Origin: Acidovorax sp. Leaf78
GTDB taxonomy: Bacteria > Pseudomonadota > Gammaproteobacteria > Burkholderiales > Burkholderiaceae_C
DNA: 54,480 nt
Direction: 5' to 3'
NCBI RefSeq assembly: GCF_001422735.1
Contig: NZ_LMLZ01000011.1
Coordinates: 1 to 54,480, forward strand
Of the stretch, positions 16,282 to 24,567 are shown one piece after another (position 1 is the first letter of the stretch; the number at the start of each line of letters is the position of its first letter). Made by a program: the position numbers and the translations under genes. The notes beneath the pieces were generated by a model, which had not been told where the DNA came from, made no database searches, and worked only from the letters and a program-made list of their open reading frames with translations.

Positions 16282-16329
16282 TTTTTCTGATCCGCCCCAC
16301 CGTTCTCTGAGGGCTGTCGGAGCGCTGTG

Positions 16330-16465
16330 CAAGGCTTCGACGGGCTCAGCCCGAACGGGCTGGGTCTGATCGACGCGCCGCGCAAGGCTTCGACGGGCTC
16401 AGCCCGAACGGGCTGGGTCTGATCGACGCGCCGCGCAAGGCTTCGACGGGCTCAGCCCGAACGGC
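16330..16465. repeat. Tandem repeat of 53 bp, dispersed family 2, copy 2
   Basis: Two full units and a partial third, with CAAGGCTTCGACGGGCTCAG starting at 16330, 16383 and 16436. Each unit holds the reverse complement of the CGTTCGGGCTGAGCC arm seen at 10574 and 18388. The array fills most of the gap between the TRAP receptor gene and the dehydratase gene, inside the operon, and could act as a terminator or mRNA-stabilising structure that favours the receptor. Confidence 0.9.
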
Positions 16466-16536
16466 TTGGTGGTTCGACCTCACACATGCAACCCCCTGGC
16501 GCAGCGCCCGCCCCTCCTGCAGACACACCGCGATCC

Positions 16537-18318
16537 ATGACCCAAACACCCCGCCGCCCCTTCCGCTCCCGCGAATGGTTTGCCGACCCCGCACGCTCGG
16601 ACATGACCGCGCTCTACCTCGAACGCTTCATGAACTACGGGCTCACGCCCGAAGAACTGCGCTCGGGCCGCCCCATCATTGGCATCGCGCAGACCGGCAG
16701 CGACCTGTCGCCCTGCAACCGTATCCATGTGGACCTGGCGCGGCGCGTGCGCGAGGGCATCCGCGATGCCGGAGGCATACCGATGGAGTTTCCGGTGCAC
16801 CCCATCTTCGAGAACTGCCGCCGCCCCACCGCCGCGCTGGACCGCAACCTGGCGTACCTGGGGCTGGCGGAGATCCTGTACGGCTACCCCATCGACGCGG
16901 TGGTGTTGACCACCGGCTGCGACAAGACCACGCCGGCCGGCATCATGGCGGCGTCCACAGTGGACATCCCGGCCATCGTGCTCTCGGGCGGCCCCATGCT
17001 GGACGGCTGGCACGACGGCGAACTGGTGGGCTCGGGCACCGTGATCTGGCGCAGCCGCCGCCAGTTGGCCGCGGGCGACATAGACGAAGAAGAATTTTTG
17101 CAGCGCGCCTGCAGCAGCGCGCCGTCGGCGGGCCACTGCAACACCATGGGCACCGCATCGACCATGAACGCGGTGGCCGAGGCGCTGGGCCTGTCGCTGC
17201 CGGGCTGCGCCGCCATTCCGGCGCCCTACCGCGAACGCGGGCAGATGGCGTACGAGACCGGGCGGCGCATCGTGGAGATGGCGTACGAGGACCTGCGCCC
17301 TTCACGCATTCTCACCCGCGAGAGTTTTCTGAACGCGCTGGCCGTGGTCAGCGTGGCCGGGGGCAGCAGCAATGCGCAGGTGCACATCATGGCCATGGCG
17401 CGCCACGCGGGCGTGGACCTGCGCCCCGAGGACTGGACGCAGCATGCCTACGACCTGCCCCTGCTGCTGAACATGCAGCCCGCCGGCAAGTACCTCGGCG
17501 AGCGGTTCTTCCGCGCTGGCGGCGTGCCTGCGCTGATGTGGGAGCTGCAGCAGGCAGGCCGCCTGCATGCCGACTGCATGAGCGTGACCGGCAAGCCCAT
17601 CGCCGACAACCTGCAGGGCCGCGAGACGCGCGACCGCGAGGTGATCTTCCCGTTCAACGCGCCGTTGATGGAGAAAGCCGGCTTTTTGGTGCTGCACGGC
17701 AACCTGTTCGACTTCGGCATCATGAAGACCTCGGTGATCTCCGCGTCCTTCCGCCAGCGCTACCTGAACAAGCCAGGCGCAGAGGGCATCTTCGAAGCGC
17801 GCGCCGTGGTGTTCGAAGGGGCGGACGACTACCACGCACGCATCAACGACCCGTCGCTGAATATCGATGAAGGCTGCATTCTGGTGATGCGCGGCGCCGG
17901 CCCCATCGGATGGCCGGGCTCGGCCGAGGTGGTCAACATGCAGCCGCCCGACGCGCTGATCCGCCGCGGCATCAACACCCTGCCCACGCTGGGCGATGGA
18001 CGCCAGTCGGGCACGGCCGACAGCCCTTCGATCCTGAATGTCTCACCCGAAAGCGCGGTGGGCGGCGGCCTCTCATGGCTGCTCAGCGGCGACACGATTC
18101 GCATCGACCTGAACGCCGGCCGCTGCGACGCGCTGGTGGCGCCCGAAGAGATCGAGCGCCGCCGCCGCGAGCTGCCCGCGCCGCCCATCCCCAGGAGCCA
18201 GTCGCCGTGGGAGGCACTTTACCGCGAGAAGACCGGGCAGCTGGTGGATGGCGCCACGCTCGACTTTGCGCTGGACTACCGGCGGATTTCGGAGCACACG
18301 CCGCGGCATAACCATTGA
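16537..18318 (+). CDS. xylD: IlvD/Edd-family sugar-acid dehydratase, D-xylonate dehydratase type
   Basis: A 594-residue iron-sulfur dehydratase that removes water from an aldonic acid to give a 2-keto-3-deoxy acid. Cluster-ligand cysteines are C60 ('GSDLSPCNRIHVD'), C128 ('TTGCDKTTPAG') and C201 ('AGHCNTMGTAST'). The sequence, from 'TPRRPFRSREWF' to the closing 'PRHNH', closely matches what I recall of Caulobacter XylD. ATG at 16537 fits that alignment; an in-frame ATG at 16486 adds 17 Pro/Ala-rich residues, and neither has a strong ribosome-binding site. Substrate could be D-xylonate or another pentonate. The product is used by the next gene product and possibly by the SDR/FAH pair downstream. 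Confidence 0.9.
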   Translation: MTQTPRRPFRSREWFADPARSDMTALYLERFMNYGLTPEELRSGRPIIGIAQTGSDLSPCNRIHVDLARRVREGIRDAGGIPMEFPVHPIFENCRRPTAALDRNLAYLGLAEILYGYPIDAVVLTTGCDKTTPAGIMAASTVDIPAIVLSGGPMLDGWHDGELVGSGTVIWRSRRQLAAGDIDEEEFLQRACSSAPSAGHCNTMGTASTMNAVAEALGLSLPGCAAIPAPYRERGQMAYETGRRIVEMAYEDLRPSRILTRESFLNALAVVSVAGGSSNAQVHIMAMARHAGVDLRPEDWTQHAYDLPLLLNMQPAGKYLGERFFRAGGVPALMWELQQAGRLHADCMSVTGKPIADNLQGRETRDREVIFPFNAPLMEKAGFLVLHGNLFDFGIMKTSVISASFRQRYLNKPGAEGIFEARAVVFEGADDYHARINDPSLNIDEGCILVMRGAGPIGWPGSAEVVNMQPPDALIRRGINTLPTLGDGRQSGTADSPSILNVSPESAVGGGLSWLLSGDTIRIDLNAGRCDALVAPEEIERRRRELPAPPIPRSQSPWEALYREKTGQLVDGATLDFALDYRRISEHTPRHNH

Positions 18319-18387
18319 TGGGGTGGGCGATGCGGATGCGGATCGGATACCGATGCGGAGGCCTGCACCCTTCCAACCCTCCCCCCA

Positions 18388-18447
18388 CCGTTCGGGCTGA
18401 GCCTGTCGAAGCCCTGCGCCGCGTTTCGACAAGCTCAACGTGAACGG
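18388..18447. repeat. Dispersed palindromic repeat, family 2, copy 3
   Basis: Nearly the same as copy 1 at 10574: the left arm CGTTCGGGCTGAGCC with TGTCGAAG and the right arm TTTCGACA with AGCTCAACGTGAACG. It lies between the dehydratase gene and the FAH-family gene, inside the operon. Confidence 0.88.
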
Positions 18448-18555
18448 ATGGGGTGATGCAGGGATGGCATGTCGGAGGGCTGACAGCACCCACCACCGAG
18501 CCGCCGCAACGAACACCCCGAGCCCAGACCCCGAACTCTCCTCCAAGGAATTTCC

Positions 18556-19803
18556 ATGAGCGACACCTCTGCATCCCCCCTCCCACAAAGGGGAGCGCAA
18601 GCTGCGGCCCTGCCCCGCGACACCCTCCCCGAAGACGGCCTGGCTGGCACCCTGGTCGGCCGTGCCTGGGTGCCTGGCGATGTGCCCGGCCCGGCGGTGA
18701 TCGCCCTGCGCACCGACGGCGTCTTCGACCTGAGCCGGCACTACCCCACCATGAGTACGCTGCTGGACACGCCCGCGCCCGCAGAGGCGGCGCGTGCTGC
18801 CAAGGGCGAATACCTGTGCCGCGTGGATGAACTTCTCGCCAACAGCCAACCGAACCACATCGGCGAGAGCAGCACGCGCAACGCAGCCCTGCCCTGGCTG
18901 CTCGCCCCCTGCGACCTGCAGGTGGTCAAGGCCGCCGGCGTGACCTTTGCGGCCAGCCTGATCGAGCGCGTCATCGAAGAGCAGGCCCGCGGCGACGCGG
19001 CCCGTGCCCAGGGCCTGCGCAGCCAGGTGGTGGGGCTCATCGGCGAGAGCCTGGCAGACATCCGCCCGGGCTCGGAGCAGGCCATGGCCCTGAAGGCGCT
19101 GCTGCAAGACAAGGGCCTGTGGTCGCAATACCTCGAAGTCGGCATTGGCCCCGATGCCGAGGTCTTCACCAAGGCGCCGGTGCTCGCCTCGGTGGGCACG
19201 GGCGAGGAGATCGGCATCCGCGCCGATTCGGCCTGGAACAACCCCGAGCCCGAGGTGGTGCTGGCCGTCAACAGCCGCGGCGACATCGTGGGCGCCACGC
19301 TGGGCAACGACGTCAACCTGCGCGACATCGAGGGCCGCAGCGCGCTGCTGCTGGGCAAGGCCAAGGACAACAACGCATCGTGCGCCATCGGTCCGTTCAT
19401 CCGGCTGTTCGACGCAGCCTTCGGGCTGGAACAGGTGCGCACCGAGACCGTGCACCTGCGCGTGGCGGGCACCGACGGCTTCACGCTGCGGGGCATCAAC
19501 ACCATGGCCAGCATCAGCCGCGACCCCACCGACCTGGTGGCCCAGACGCTGGCCGCGCACCAGTACCCGGACGGCTTCATGCTCTTCCTGGGCACGCTGT
19601 TCGCGCCCATCGAAGACCGCGACCAGCCCGGCGGGGGCTTCACCCACAAGCTGGGCGATGTGGTCACCATCCAGAGCGCCTGGCTGGGCGCGCTGCACAA
19701 CACGGTGACGCACAGCGAAACGGCGCCGCCGTGGCGCTTCGGCCTGCGGGCCTTCATCGGCAATCTGGCTGCACGCGGGCTGCTGCAAGGCGCGGCGCTC
19801 TGA
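18556..19803 (+). CDS. xylX: FAH-family 2-keto-3-deoxy-pentonate dehydratase (XylX type)
   Basis: A 415-residue fumarylacetoacetate-hydrolase-fold enzyme. Blocks such as 'VKAAGVTFAASLIERVIEEQ', 'DKGLWSQYLEVGIGPDAEVF', 'SAWNNPEPEVVLAVNS', 'LGNDVNLRDIEGRSALLLG', 'AKDNNASCAIGPF' and 'QYPDGFMLFLGTLFAPI' closely match Caulobacter XylX, which dehydrates 2-keto-3-deoxy-D-xylonate to alpha-ketoglutarate semialdehyde. The acidic metal ligands are in 'PEPE' and 'NDVNLRD'. ATG at 18556 has a good ribosome-binding site (AAGGAA). The first ~20 residues are extra relative to XylX and overlap a small CTCCC/GGGAG inverted repeat. The semialdehyde dehydrogenase that completes the Weimberg route is not in this window. 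Confidence 0.88.
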   Translation: MSDTSASPLPQRGAQAAALPRDTLPEDGLAGTLVGRAWVPGDVPGPAVIALRTDGVFDLSRHYPTMSTLLDTPAPAEAARAAKGEYLCRVDELLANSQPNHIGESSTRNAALPWLLAPCDLQVVKAAGVTFAASLIERVIEEQARGDAARAQGLRSQVVGLIGESLADIRPGSEQAMALKALLQDKGLWSQYLEVGIGPDAEVFTKAPVLASVGTGEEIGIRADSAWNNPEPEVVLAVNSRGDIVGATLGNDVNLRDIEGRSALLLGKAKDNNASCAIGPFIRLFDAAFGLEQVRTETVHLRVAGTDGFTLRGINTMASISRDPTDLVAQTLAAHQYPDGFMLFLGTLFAPIEDRDQPGGGFTHKLGDVVTIQSAWLGALHNTVTHSETAPPWRFGLRAFIGNLAARGLLQGAAL

Positions 19804-19856
19804 GCCTTTGAACCCAAGCGAGACCGGCCGACCCCGCCATCCACGGAGACAACCTC

Positions 19857-20456
19857 ATGCTCAACACTTTCATCGACCGCTACGTCCGGGCCATCAACCT
19901 CCTCATCGCGCTGGCGCTGGCCGCCATGGTGGTGCTGGTGTTCGGCAACGTGGTGCTGCGCTACGTCTTCAACTCCGGCATCGCCGTCAGCGAGGAGCTG
20001 TCGCGCTGGCTTTTCGTGTGGATCACCTTCCTGGGCGCGGTGGCGGCCATCAAGGAGAACGCGCACCTGGGCACCGACATGCTGGTGTCGCGCCTGTCGG
20101 TGCGGGGCAAGAAGGTCTGCATGGCGCTGGGCCACGTGCTGATGCTCTACATCACCTGGCTGTTCTTCGACGGCAGCTGGCAGCAGATGAAGATCAACTG
20201 GGATGTGGAAGCCCCGGTCACGGGCGCATCGATGGCCATTTTCTATGCCTCGGGCGTGGTGTTCTCGGTGTGCGCCGGCTTCCTGCTGACGCTGCAGCTG
20301 CTGCGCGTGCTGACCGGCAAGGCGAGCGAGGACGAGCTGGTGATGGTCAAGGAGTCCGAAGAACAGGCCGAGCTGGAAGCGCTGCAGGCCGAGCTGGCGC
20401 GCGAAGACGCGGCCGCACGGGCCCTGGGCCAGACGCCGAATCAGCGCGGCCAATAA
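19857..20456 (+). CDS. TRAP transporter small permease (DctQ)
   Basis: A 199-residue membrane protein with four hydrophobic segments: 'INLLIALALAAMVVLVFGNV', 'SRWLFVWITFLGAVAAI', 'VCMALGHVLMLYITWLFF' and 'MAIFYASGVVFSVCAGFLL'. The DctQ pattern 'NVVLRYVFNSGIAVSEELSRWLFVW' is cut here by rule, but its start is clear. The C terminus beyond about residue 155 is a charged, Glu/Ala-rich cytoplasmic tail, longer than in many DctQ proteins. GGAGAC precedes the ATG. It works with DctM and the receptor at 15274; the genes are split by the two enzyme genes, yet all are co-oriented. Confidence 0.93.
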   Translation: MLNTFIDRYVRAINLLIALALAAMVVLVFGNVVLRYVFNSGIAVSEELSRWLFVWITFLGAVAAIKENAHLGTDMLVSRLSVRGKKVCMALGHVLMLYITWLFFDGSWQQMKINWDVEAPVTGASMAIFYASGVVFSVCAGFLLTLQLLRVLTGKASEDELVMVKESEEQAELEALQAELAREDAAARALGQTPNQRGQ

Positions 20457-20460
20457 GCAA

Positions 20461-20480
20461 ACACGCACGCACGCACGCAT
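20461..20480 (+). repeat. Short ACGC microsatellite
   Basis: Tandem ACGC units (about four) lie in the 64-base gap between the DctQ and DctM genes. The array is too short to be a confident phase-variation tract, but its length could affect spacing between the two cistrons. Confidence 0.5.
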
Positions 20481-20520
20481 GCATTCACAGATGGCACATC
20501 AAAAATAACGGAGACAACAC

Positions 20521-21801
20521 ATGACCGTGCTGATTTTTCTGGGGGCCCTCATCGGCACCATGGCGCTGGGCATCCCGATCGCCTATGCGTTGCTGGCCGC
20601 CGGCGTCGCGTTGATGTGGCAGCTCGATCTGTTCGATGCGCAGATCCTGGCGCAGAACTTCATCAATGGCGCCGACAGCTTTCCGCTGCTGGCCGTGCCC
20701 TTCTTCATGCTGGCCGGCGAGATCATGAACGTGGGCGGGCTGTCGCAACGCATCGTCAACTTCGCGCTGGCGCTGGTGGGGCATGTGAAGGGCGGCCTGG
20801 GCTATGTGGTGATCCTGGCCGCCTGCCTGCTGTCGTCGCTGTCGGGCTCGGCCGTGGCCGATGCGGCGGCACTCACGGCGCTGCTGCTGCCTATGATGAT
20901 CAAGGCCGGGCACAAGAAAGAGGTGTCCGGCGGGCTGATCGCGGCGTCGGGCGTCATCGGGCCCATCATTCCGCCGAGCATTGGCTTCGTGATCTTCGGC
21001 GTGGCGGCCAACGTGTCGATCAGCAAGCTGTTCATCGCGGGCATCGTGCCGGGCATCATGATCGGCGTGGGCCTGGCGGTGACCTGGTGGTGGGTGGGCC
21101 GCAAAGAGGTCCTGGCCATGCCGGAGAAGAAGACTGCAGCCGAGGTCTGGCGCACCGCGCGTGAGTCGGTGTGGGCGCTGACCTTGCCGGTGTTCATCCT
21201 CGTGGGCCTGCGCATGGGCGTGTTCACGCCCACCGAGGCCGCGGTGGTCGCGGCGGTGTACTCGCTCTTCGTCGCCAGCGTGATCTACCGCGAGCTGCCG
21301 CTGCGCGCGCTGCTGGCCATCTTCACCACCGCGGCCAAGACCACGGCGGTGGTGATGTTCCTCGTGGCGGCGGCCATGGTGTCGTCGTGGCTCATCACCG
21401 TGGCCAACCTGCCCGCACAGATGGTGGAGTTGCTCAAACCCTTCATGGGCAACCAGACGCTGCTACTGATCGCGATCATGGTGCTGGTGATGCTGGTGGG
21501 CACCGCGATGGACATGACGCCCACCATCCTCATCCTGACCCCCGTGCTGATGCCCGTGATCAAGGCCGCGGGCATCGACCCGGTGTACTTCGGCGTGCTG
21601 TTCATCATCAACAACTCCATCGGCCTGGTCACGCCGCCGGTGGGCACCATCCTGAACGTGGTGGCCGGTGTAGGGCGCATGAAGATGGACGAGGTGACGC
21701 GCGGCGTGCTGCCCTTCATGGCGGCCGAGTTCGCGGTGATGTTCATCATGGTGCTCTTCCCGCAGACGGTGCTGGCGCCGCTGCGCTGGTTCACGGGCTG
21801 A
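20521..21801 (+). CDS. TRAP transporter large permease (DctM)
   Basis: The main ion-coupled permease of the TRAP system, 426 residues with about twelve membrane segments. Family motifs are visible: 'FPLLAVPFFMLAGEIMN', 'SGSAVADAAALTALLLPMM', 'GVIGPIIPPSIGFVIFG', 'VFTPTEAAVVAAVYSLF', 'DMTPTILILTPVLMPVI' and 'NNSIGLVTPPVGTILNV'. It uses the sodium or proton gradient to take up the acid delivered by the periplasmic receptor. The start has a strong ribosome-binding site (CGGAGAC). Confidence 0.96.
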   Translation: MTVLIFLGALIGTMALGIPIAYALLAAGVALMWQLDLFDAQILAQNFINGADSFPLLAVPFFMLAGEIMNVGGLSQRIVNFALALVGHVKGGLGYVVILAACLLSSLSGSAVADAAALTALLLPMMIKAGHKKEVSGGLIAASGVIGPIIPPSIGFVIFGVAANVSISKLFIAGIVPGIMIGVGLAVTWWWVGRKEVLAMPEKKTAAEVWRTARESVWALTLPVFILVGLRMGVFTPTEAAVVAAVYSLFVASVIYRELPLRALLAIFTTAAKTTAVVMFLVAAAMVSSWLITVANLPAQMVELLKPFMGNQTLLLIAIMVLVMLVGTAMDMTPTILILTPVLMPVIKAAGIDPVYFGVLFIINNSIGLVTPPVGTILNVVAGVGRMKMDEVTRGVLPFMAAEFAVMFIMVLFPQTVLAPLRWFTG

Positions 21802-21857
21802 CGGCGCCCATCCCTGCCGAACAGCACTCCCCACCCACTCTTCACGCCCCGCATTCC

Positions 21858-22613
21858 ATGACACTCCGACTTGCAGGCAAGACCGCCTTTCTCACTGCCG
21901 CCGGCCAGGGCATTGGCCGCGCCACGGCCATCGCCTTCGCGGCCCAGGGCGCGCGCGTGATCGCCACCGACATCAATGCCGCAGCACTGGCCGCCCTGCA
22001 TCGCGACACCGGATGCGAAACCCGCGTGCTGGACGTGACGCAGCCCCAGGCCGTTCGCGACGCAGCCGCCGCCGTGGGGCCGGTGGACGTGCTGTTCAAC
22101 GGCGCGGGCTTTGTGCACTCGGGCAGTGTGCTCGACTGCACGGACGACGAGTGGGACTTCGCGTTCACGCTGAACGTGCGTGCGCAGTTCCGCACCATCC
22201 GAGCCTTCTTGCCGGGCATGCTGGAGCGCGGCGCCGGGTCCATCATCAACGTCGCTTCGGTGGCGGGCAGCATCAAAGGAGCGCCCCGGCGGTTCGTCTA
22301 CGGCACCACCAAGGCAGCGGTCGTGGGGCTGACCAAGTCGGTGGCCGCCGACTTCGTGGCCCAGGGCATCCGCTGCAATGCCATCTGCCCCGGCACCGTG
22401 ATGTCGCCGTCGCTGCGAGACCGCATCACCGCGCAGGCCGCGGCCACGGGCCAGAGCCTGGCCGCTGTGGAGGCCGGCTTTGTCGAGCGCCAGCCCATGG
22501 GCCGGCTGGGCCGGGCCGAAGAGATCGCCGCGCTGGCCGTGTACCTGGCGAGCGACGAGTCATCGTTCACCACGGGCACGGCCCAGGTCATCGACGGCGG
22601 CTGGTCCAACTGA
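21858..22613 (+). CDS. SDR dehydrogenase, 2-keto-3-deoxy-sugar-acid type
   Basis: A 251-residue classical short-chain dehydrogenase. The cofactor motif is 'TAAGQGIGRA' (residues 13-22), an Asp in 'VIATDIN' suggests NAD rather than NADP, the 'NGAG' motif is at 81-84, and the catalytic residues are S134, Y148 and K152 ('VYGTTKAAVVG'). It ends with the usual 'GTAQVIDGGWSN'. It resembles 2-keto-3-deoxy-L-fuconate 4-dehydrogenases. With the next gene, an FAH-type hydrolase, it would oxidise a 2-keto-3-deoxy acid to a 2,4-diketo acid and cleave it. The frame is open far upstream inside dctM in another phase; ATG 21858 is the family start. No Shine-Dalgarno is evident. Confidence 0.88.
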   Translation: MTLRLAGKTAFLTAAGQGIGRATAIAFAAQGARVIATDINAAALAALHRDTGCETRVLDVTQPQAVRDAAAAVGPVDVLFNGAGFVHSGSVLDCTDDEWDFAFTLNVRAQFRTIRAFLPGMLERGAGSIINVASVAGSIKGAPRRFVYGTTKAAVVGLTKSVAADFVAQGIRCNAICPGTVMSPSLRDRITAQAAATGQSLAAVEAGFVERQPMGRLGRAEEIAALAVYLASDESSFTTGTAQVIDGGWSN

Positions 22614-22673
22614 TTTCATCTACGCTCTGCGTTTCGCGCCACCCTTCCATCCAACCCATCACCACAACCAACC

Positions 22674-23537
22674 ATGAAGCTGCTTCGCCACGGCCCCAAG
22701 GGCCAAGAAAAACCCGCCCTGCTGCACACCGACGGCACGGTGCGCGACCTGAGCGGCGTGCTGCCCGACATCAGCCCCACCACCCTGTCACCCTCCGGCC
22801 TGGCCGCGCTGGCCGCCATCGATGCCGCCACCTTGCCCGTCGTGCCCAAAGGCCGCCTGGGTGTGCCGTGGACGGGCATGCGCAAGTTCATCGCCATCGG
22901 CCTGAACTACGCGGACCATGCGGCCGAAGCCGGCATGGCCATCCCGAGAGAGCCCATCATCTTCACCAAGACGGTGGACTGCGCCGTGGGCTGCAACCAC
23001 CCCGTGGTGCTGCCGCAGGGTTCGGTCAAGTCCGACTGGGAGGTGGAGCTGGGCGTGGTGATCGGCACGCGCGCGCGCTACGTCAGCGAGGCGGATGCAC
23101 TGCAGCACGTGGCCGGCTACTGCACCATCAACGACATCTCTGAGCGCGAGTACCAGCTCGAGCGCGGCGGCACGTGGGACAAGGGCAAGGGCTGCGACAC
23201 CTTCGGCCCCATCGGCCCCTGGCTGGTGAGCGCCGACGAGGTGGGCGACCCGCAGAATCTGTCGATGTGGCTGGACGTGAACGGCGAGCGCCAGCAGACC
23301 GGCAGCACCCGCACGATGATCTTCACCGTGGCGCAGCTGGTGAGCTACCTGAGCCGCTTCATGACACTGGAGCCCGGCGACCTCATCACCACCGGCACCC
23401 CGCCAGGCGTGGGCATGGGCAAGAAGCCCCAGGCGCAGTTCCTCAAGCCCGGCGACGTGATGCGCCTGGGCATCGAGAAGCTGGGCGAGCAGGAGCAGAC
23501 CGTGTTTGCGTGGGACCCGCAGCTGATCGACGGATGA
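22674..23537 (+). CDS. FAH-family hydrolase, 2,4-diketo-3-deoxy-acid type
   Basis: A 287-residue fumarylacetoacetate-hydrolase-family enzyme with the full domain: 'FIAIGLNYADHAAEAGM', 'EPIIFTKTVDCAVG', the metal ligands E123 and E125 in 'DWEVELGVVIG' and D154 in 'TINDISEREYQ', and 'DLITTGTPPGVGMGKKP'. This is the group that includes 2,4-diketo-3-deoxy-L-fuconate hydrolase. Placed directly after the SDR gene it would split the diketo acid into pyruvate and a short hydroxy acid (lactate from C6-deoxy substrates, glycolate from pentonates). Ureidoglycolate lyase is a common misannotation of this group. No Shine-Dalgarno is visible; it is the last gene of the operon. Confidence 0.88.
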   Translation: MKLLRHGPKGQEKPALLHTDGTVRDLSGVLPDISPTTLSPSGLAALAAIDAATLPVVPKGRLGVPWTGMRKFIAIGLNYADHAAEAGMAIPREPIIFTKTVDCAVGCNHPVVLPQGSVKSDWEVELGVVIGTRARYVSEADALQHVAGYCTINDISEREYQLERGGTWDKGKGCDTFGPIGPWLVSADEVGDPQNLSMWLDVNGERQQTGSTRTMIFTVAQLVSYLSRFMTLEPGDLITTGTPPGVGMGKKPQAQFLKPGDVMRLGIEKLGEQEQTVFAWDPQLIDG

Positions 23538-23635
23538 CGGGTGACGGGTAACGGGCGACCCGTGCGTCCCGGGCGCCTCGCGTGCGGTGGGGGCAATACG
23601 GCGTTTACTGACTAATAATTGCCTCTTCCGCGCAC

Positions 23636-23670
23636 TGATCAAGCGCCTTCAGCTATCAAATAAATAGCAA
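23636..23670 (-). repeat. Half copy of the terminator-like repeat (family 1)
   Basis: Read on the minus strand: TTGCTATTTA, TTGATAGCTG, then GGCGCTTGATCA. It matches one arm and flank of the repeat at 37268-37316, but the second arm is missing. It lies between the convergent FAH-hydrolase and PagL-like genes. Confidence 0.6.
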
Positions 23671-23694
23671 CGACGATTGCACACCCGGCTGCGT

Positions 23695-24327
23695 TCAAAA
23701 CGCGAGGCCGTAGCGCAACTGCACGAAATCCTCGCCCGGGTTGGGCTTGCGGATGCCACCGTTGGAGACATGGCGCACGATCAGCATCAGCTCGTGCTGC
23801 CTCTGCGCACCGAAGTTGAAACCAATGCCCTGGTGGTCGGTAAAGTTGAAGCGCGTGCTGAAGGTCTTGTGCCGTGTGGCGTAGTGCCCGTCGAGCACCG
23901 ACAGGCCGATGCCCCCTTCCATGAACCACGCCGACCGCCCGCCGTCAAAGCGCAGCCGCAGCGTGGGTACCAGCGCCAGCTGTGTCCAATGCCGCCGCTC
24001 GGACGCCGCCGTGCCGGCCGGTGCGCGCCAATGGGCCACGTGCGCATCCCAGTGGCCCGAGAGCTCGCCACCCAGGAAGGAGCGGCGCCACTCCCAAGGC
24101 AGCTGCACCCCCACCGAAGCGAGACCCACATCGCCCGCCGCACGTGCGCCGTCGATGAAGATGCGGCGCTGCTCCGGCGGAGCATCCTGGGCGCTGGCGG
24201 TGGCCGCAACCCAGGCGCATGCAGCCACCAGTGCACACGACAAATATCGGCGCGCCCGGTGCAGGGAAGTGACAAAGGGAGTTTGCGGGACGTTGGGTGC
24301 GAGGACGGCGTAGGCTAAGGCAGGCAC
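23695..24327 (-). CDS. PagL-like lipid A 3-O-deacylase (acyloxyacyl hydrolase family)
   Basis: An outer-membrane beta-barrel enzyme that removes the 3-O acyl chain of lipid A. The C-terminal part carries the PagL hallmark 'RHVSNGGIRKPNPGED', with His and Ser of the catalytic triad, and ends in an aromatic residue as outer-membrane barrels do ('LRYGLAF'). Alternating strands are seen in between ('AWFMEGGIGLSVLDG', 'RFNFTDHQGIGFNFG'). A signal peptide 'RARRYLSCALVAACAWVAATASA' (quoted in part: RARRYLSCALV) ends before 'QDAPP'. I prefer GTG at 24325-24327, which has GGAG five bases upstream; ATG at 24441 would give a 38-residue longer protein with an implausibly long n-region. Confidence 0.82.
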   Translation of the reverse strand: MPALAYAVLAPNVPQTPFVTSLHRARRYLSCALVAACAWVAATASAQDAPPEQRRIFIDGARAAGDVGLASVGVQLPWEWRRSFLGGELSGHWDAHVAHWRAPAGTAASERRHWTQLALVPTLRLRFDGGRSAWFMEGGIGLSVLDGHYATRHKTFSTRFNFTDHQGIGFNFGAQRQHELMLIVRHVSNGGIRKPNPGEDFVQLRYGLAF

Positions 24328-24567
24328 AGGGACTCCAAGGGCGTCTGCGTGGCTGGCTGCGCAGCAAGCCAGGGCATCAAAAGGCACGAAGCCTGTCAGC
24401 CTGTCCACATTGCCGCAAACCACTTTGGTGTTTGCTTGCAATTTATTACCGCTTGGTGCCCTGCCAAGGGCTCGGGATGGCCGTGTCGTTGTAGGACAGC
24501 GCCCCTTCTACGCGGCGCCTACGGCGTCAGTCTCCTCCCTGAAGCGCCGCAGCCTCGCACACCGTTC

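Noticed and set aside
18073..20480. Two long minus-strand frames opposite the xylX-type and DctQ genes
   Set aside because: They are antisense of clearly conserved genes and have no ribosome-binding sites or recognisable domains.
20461..20480. ACGC microsatellite as a phase-variation switch
   Set aside because: Only about four units, outside any coding frame; too short for confident slippage-based control.
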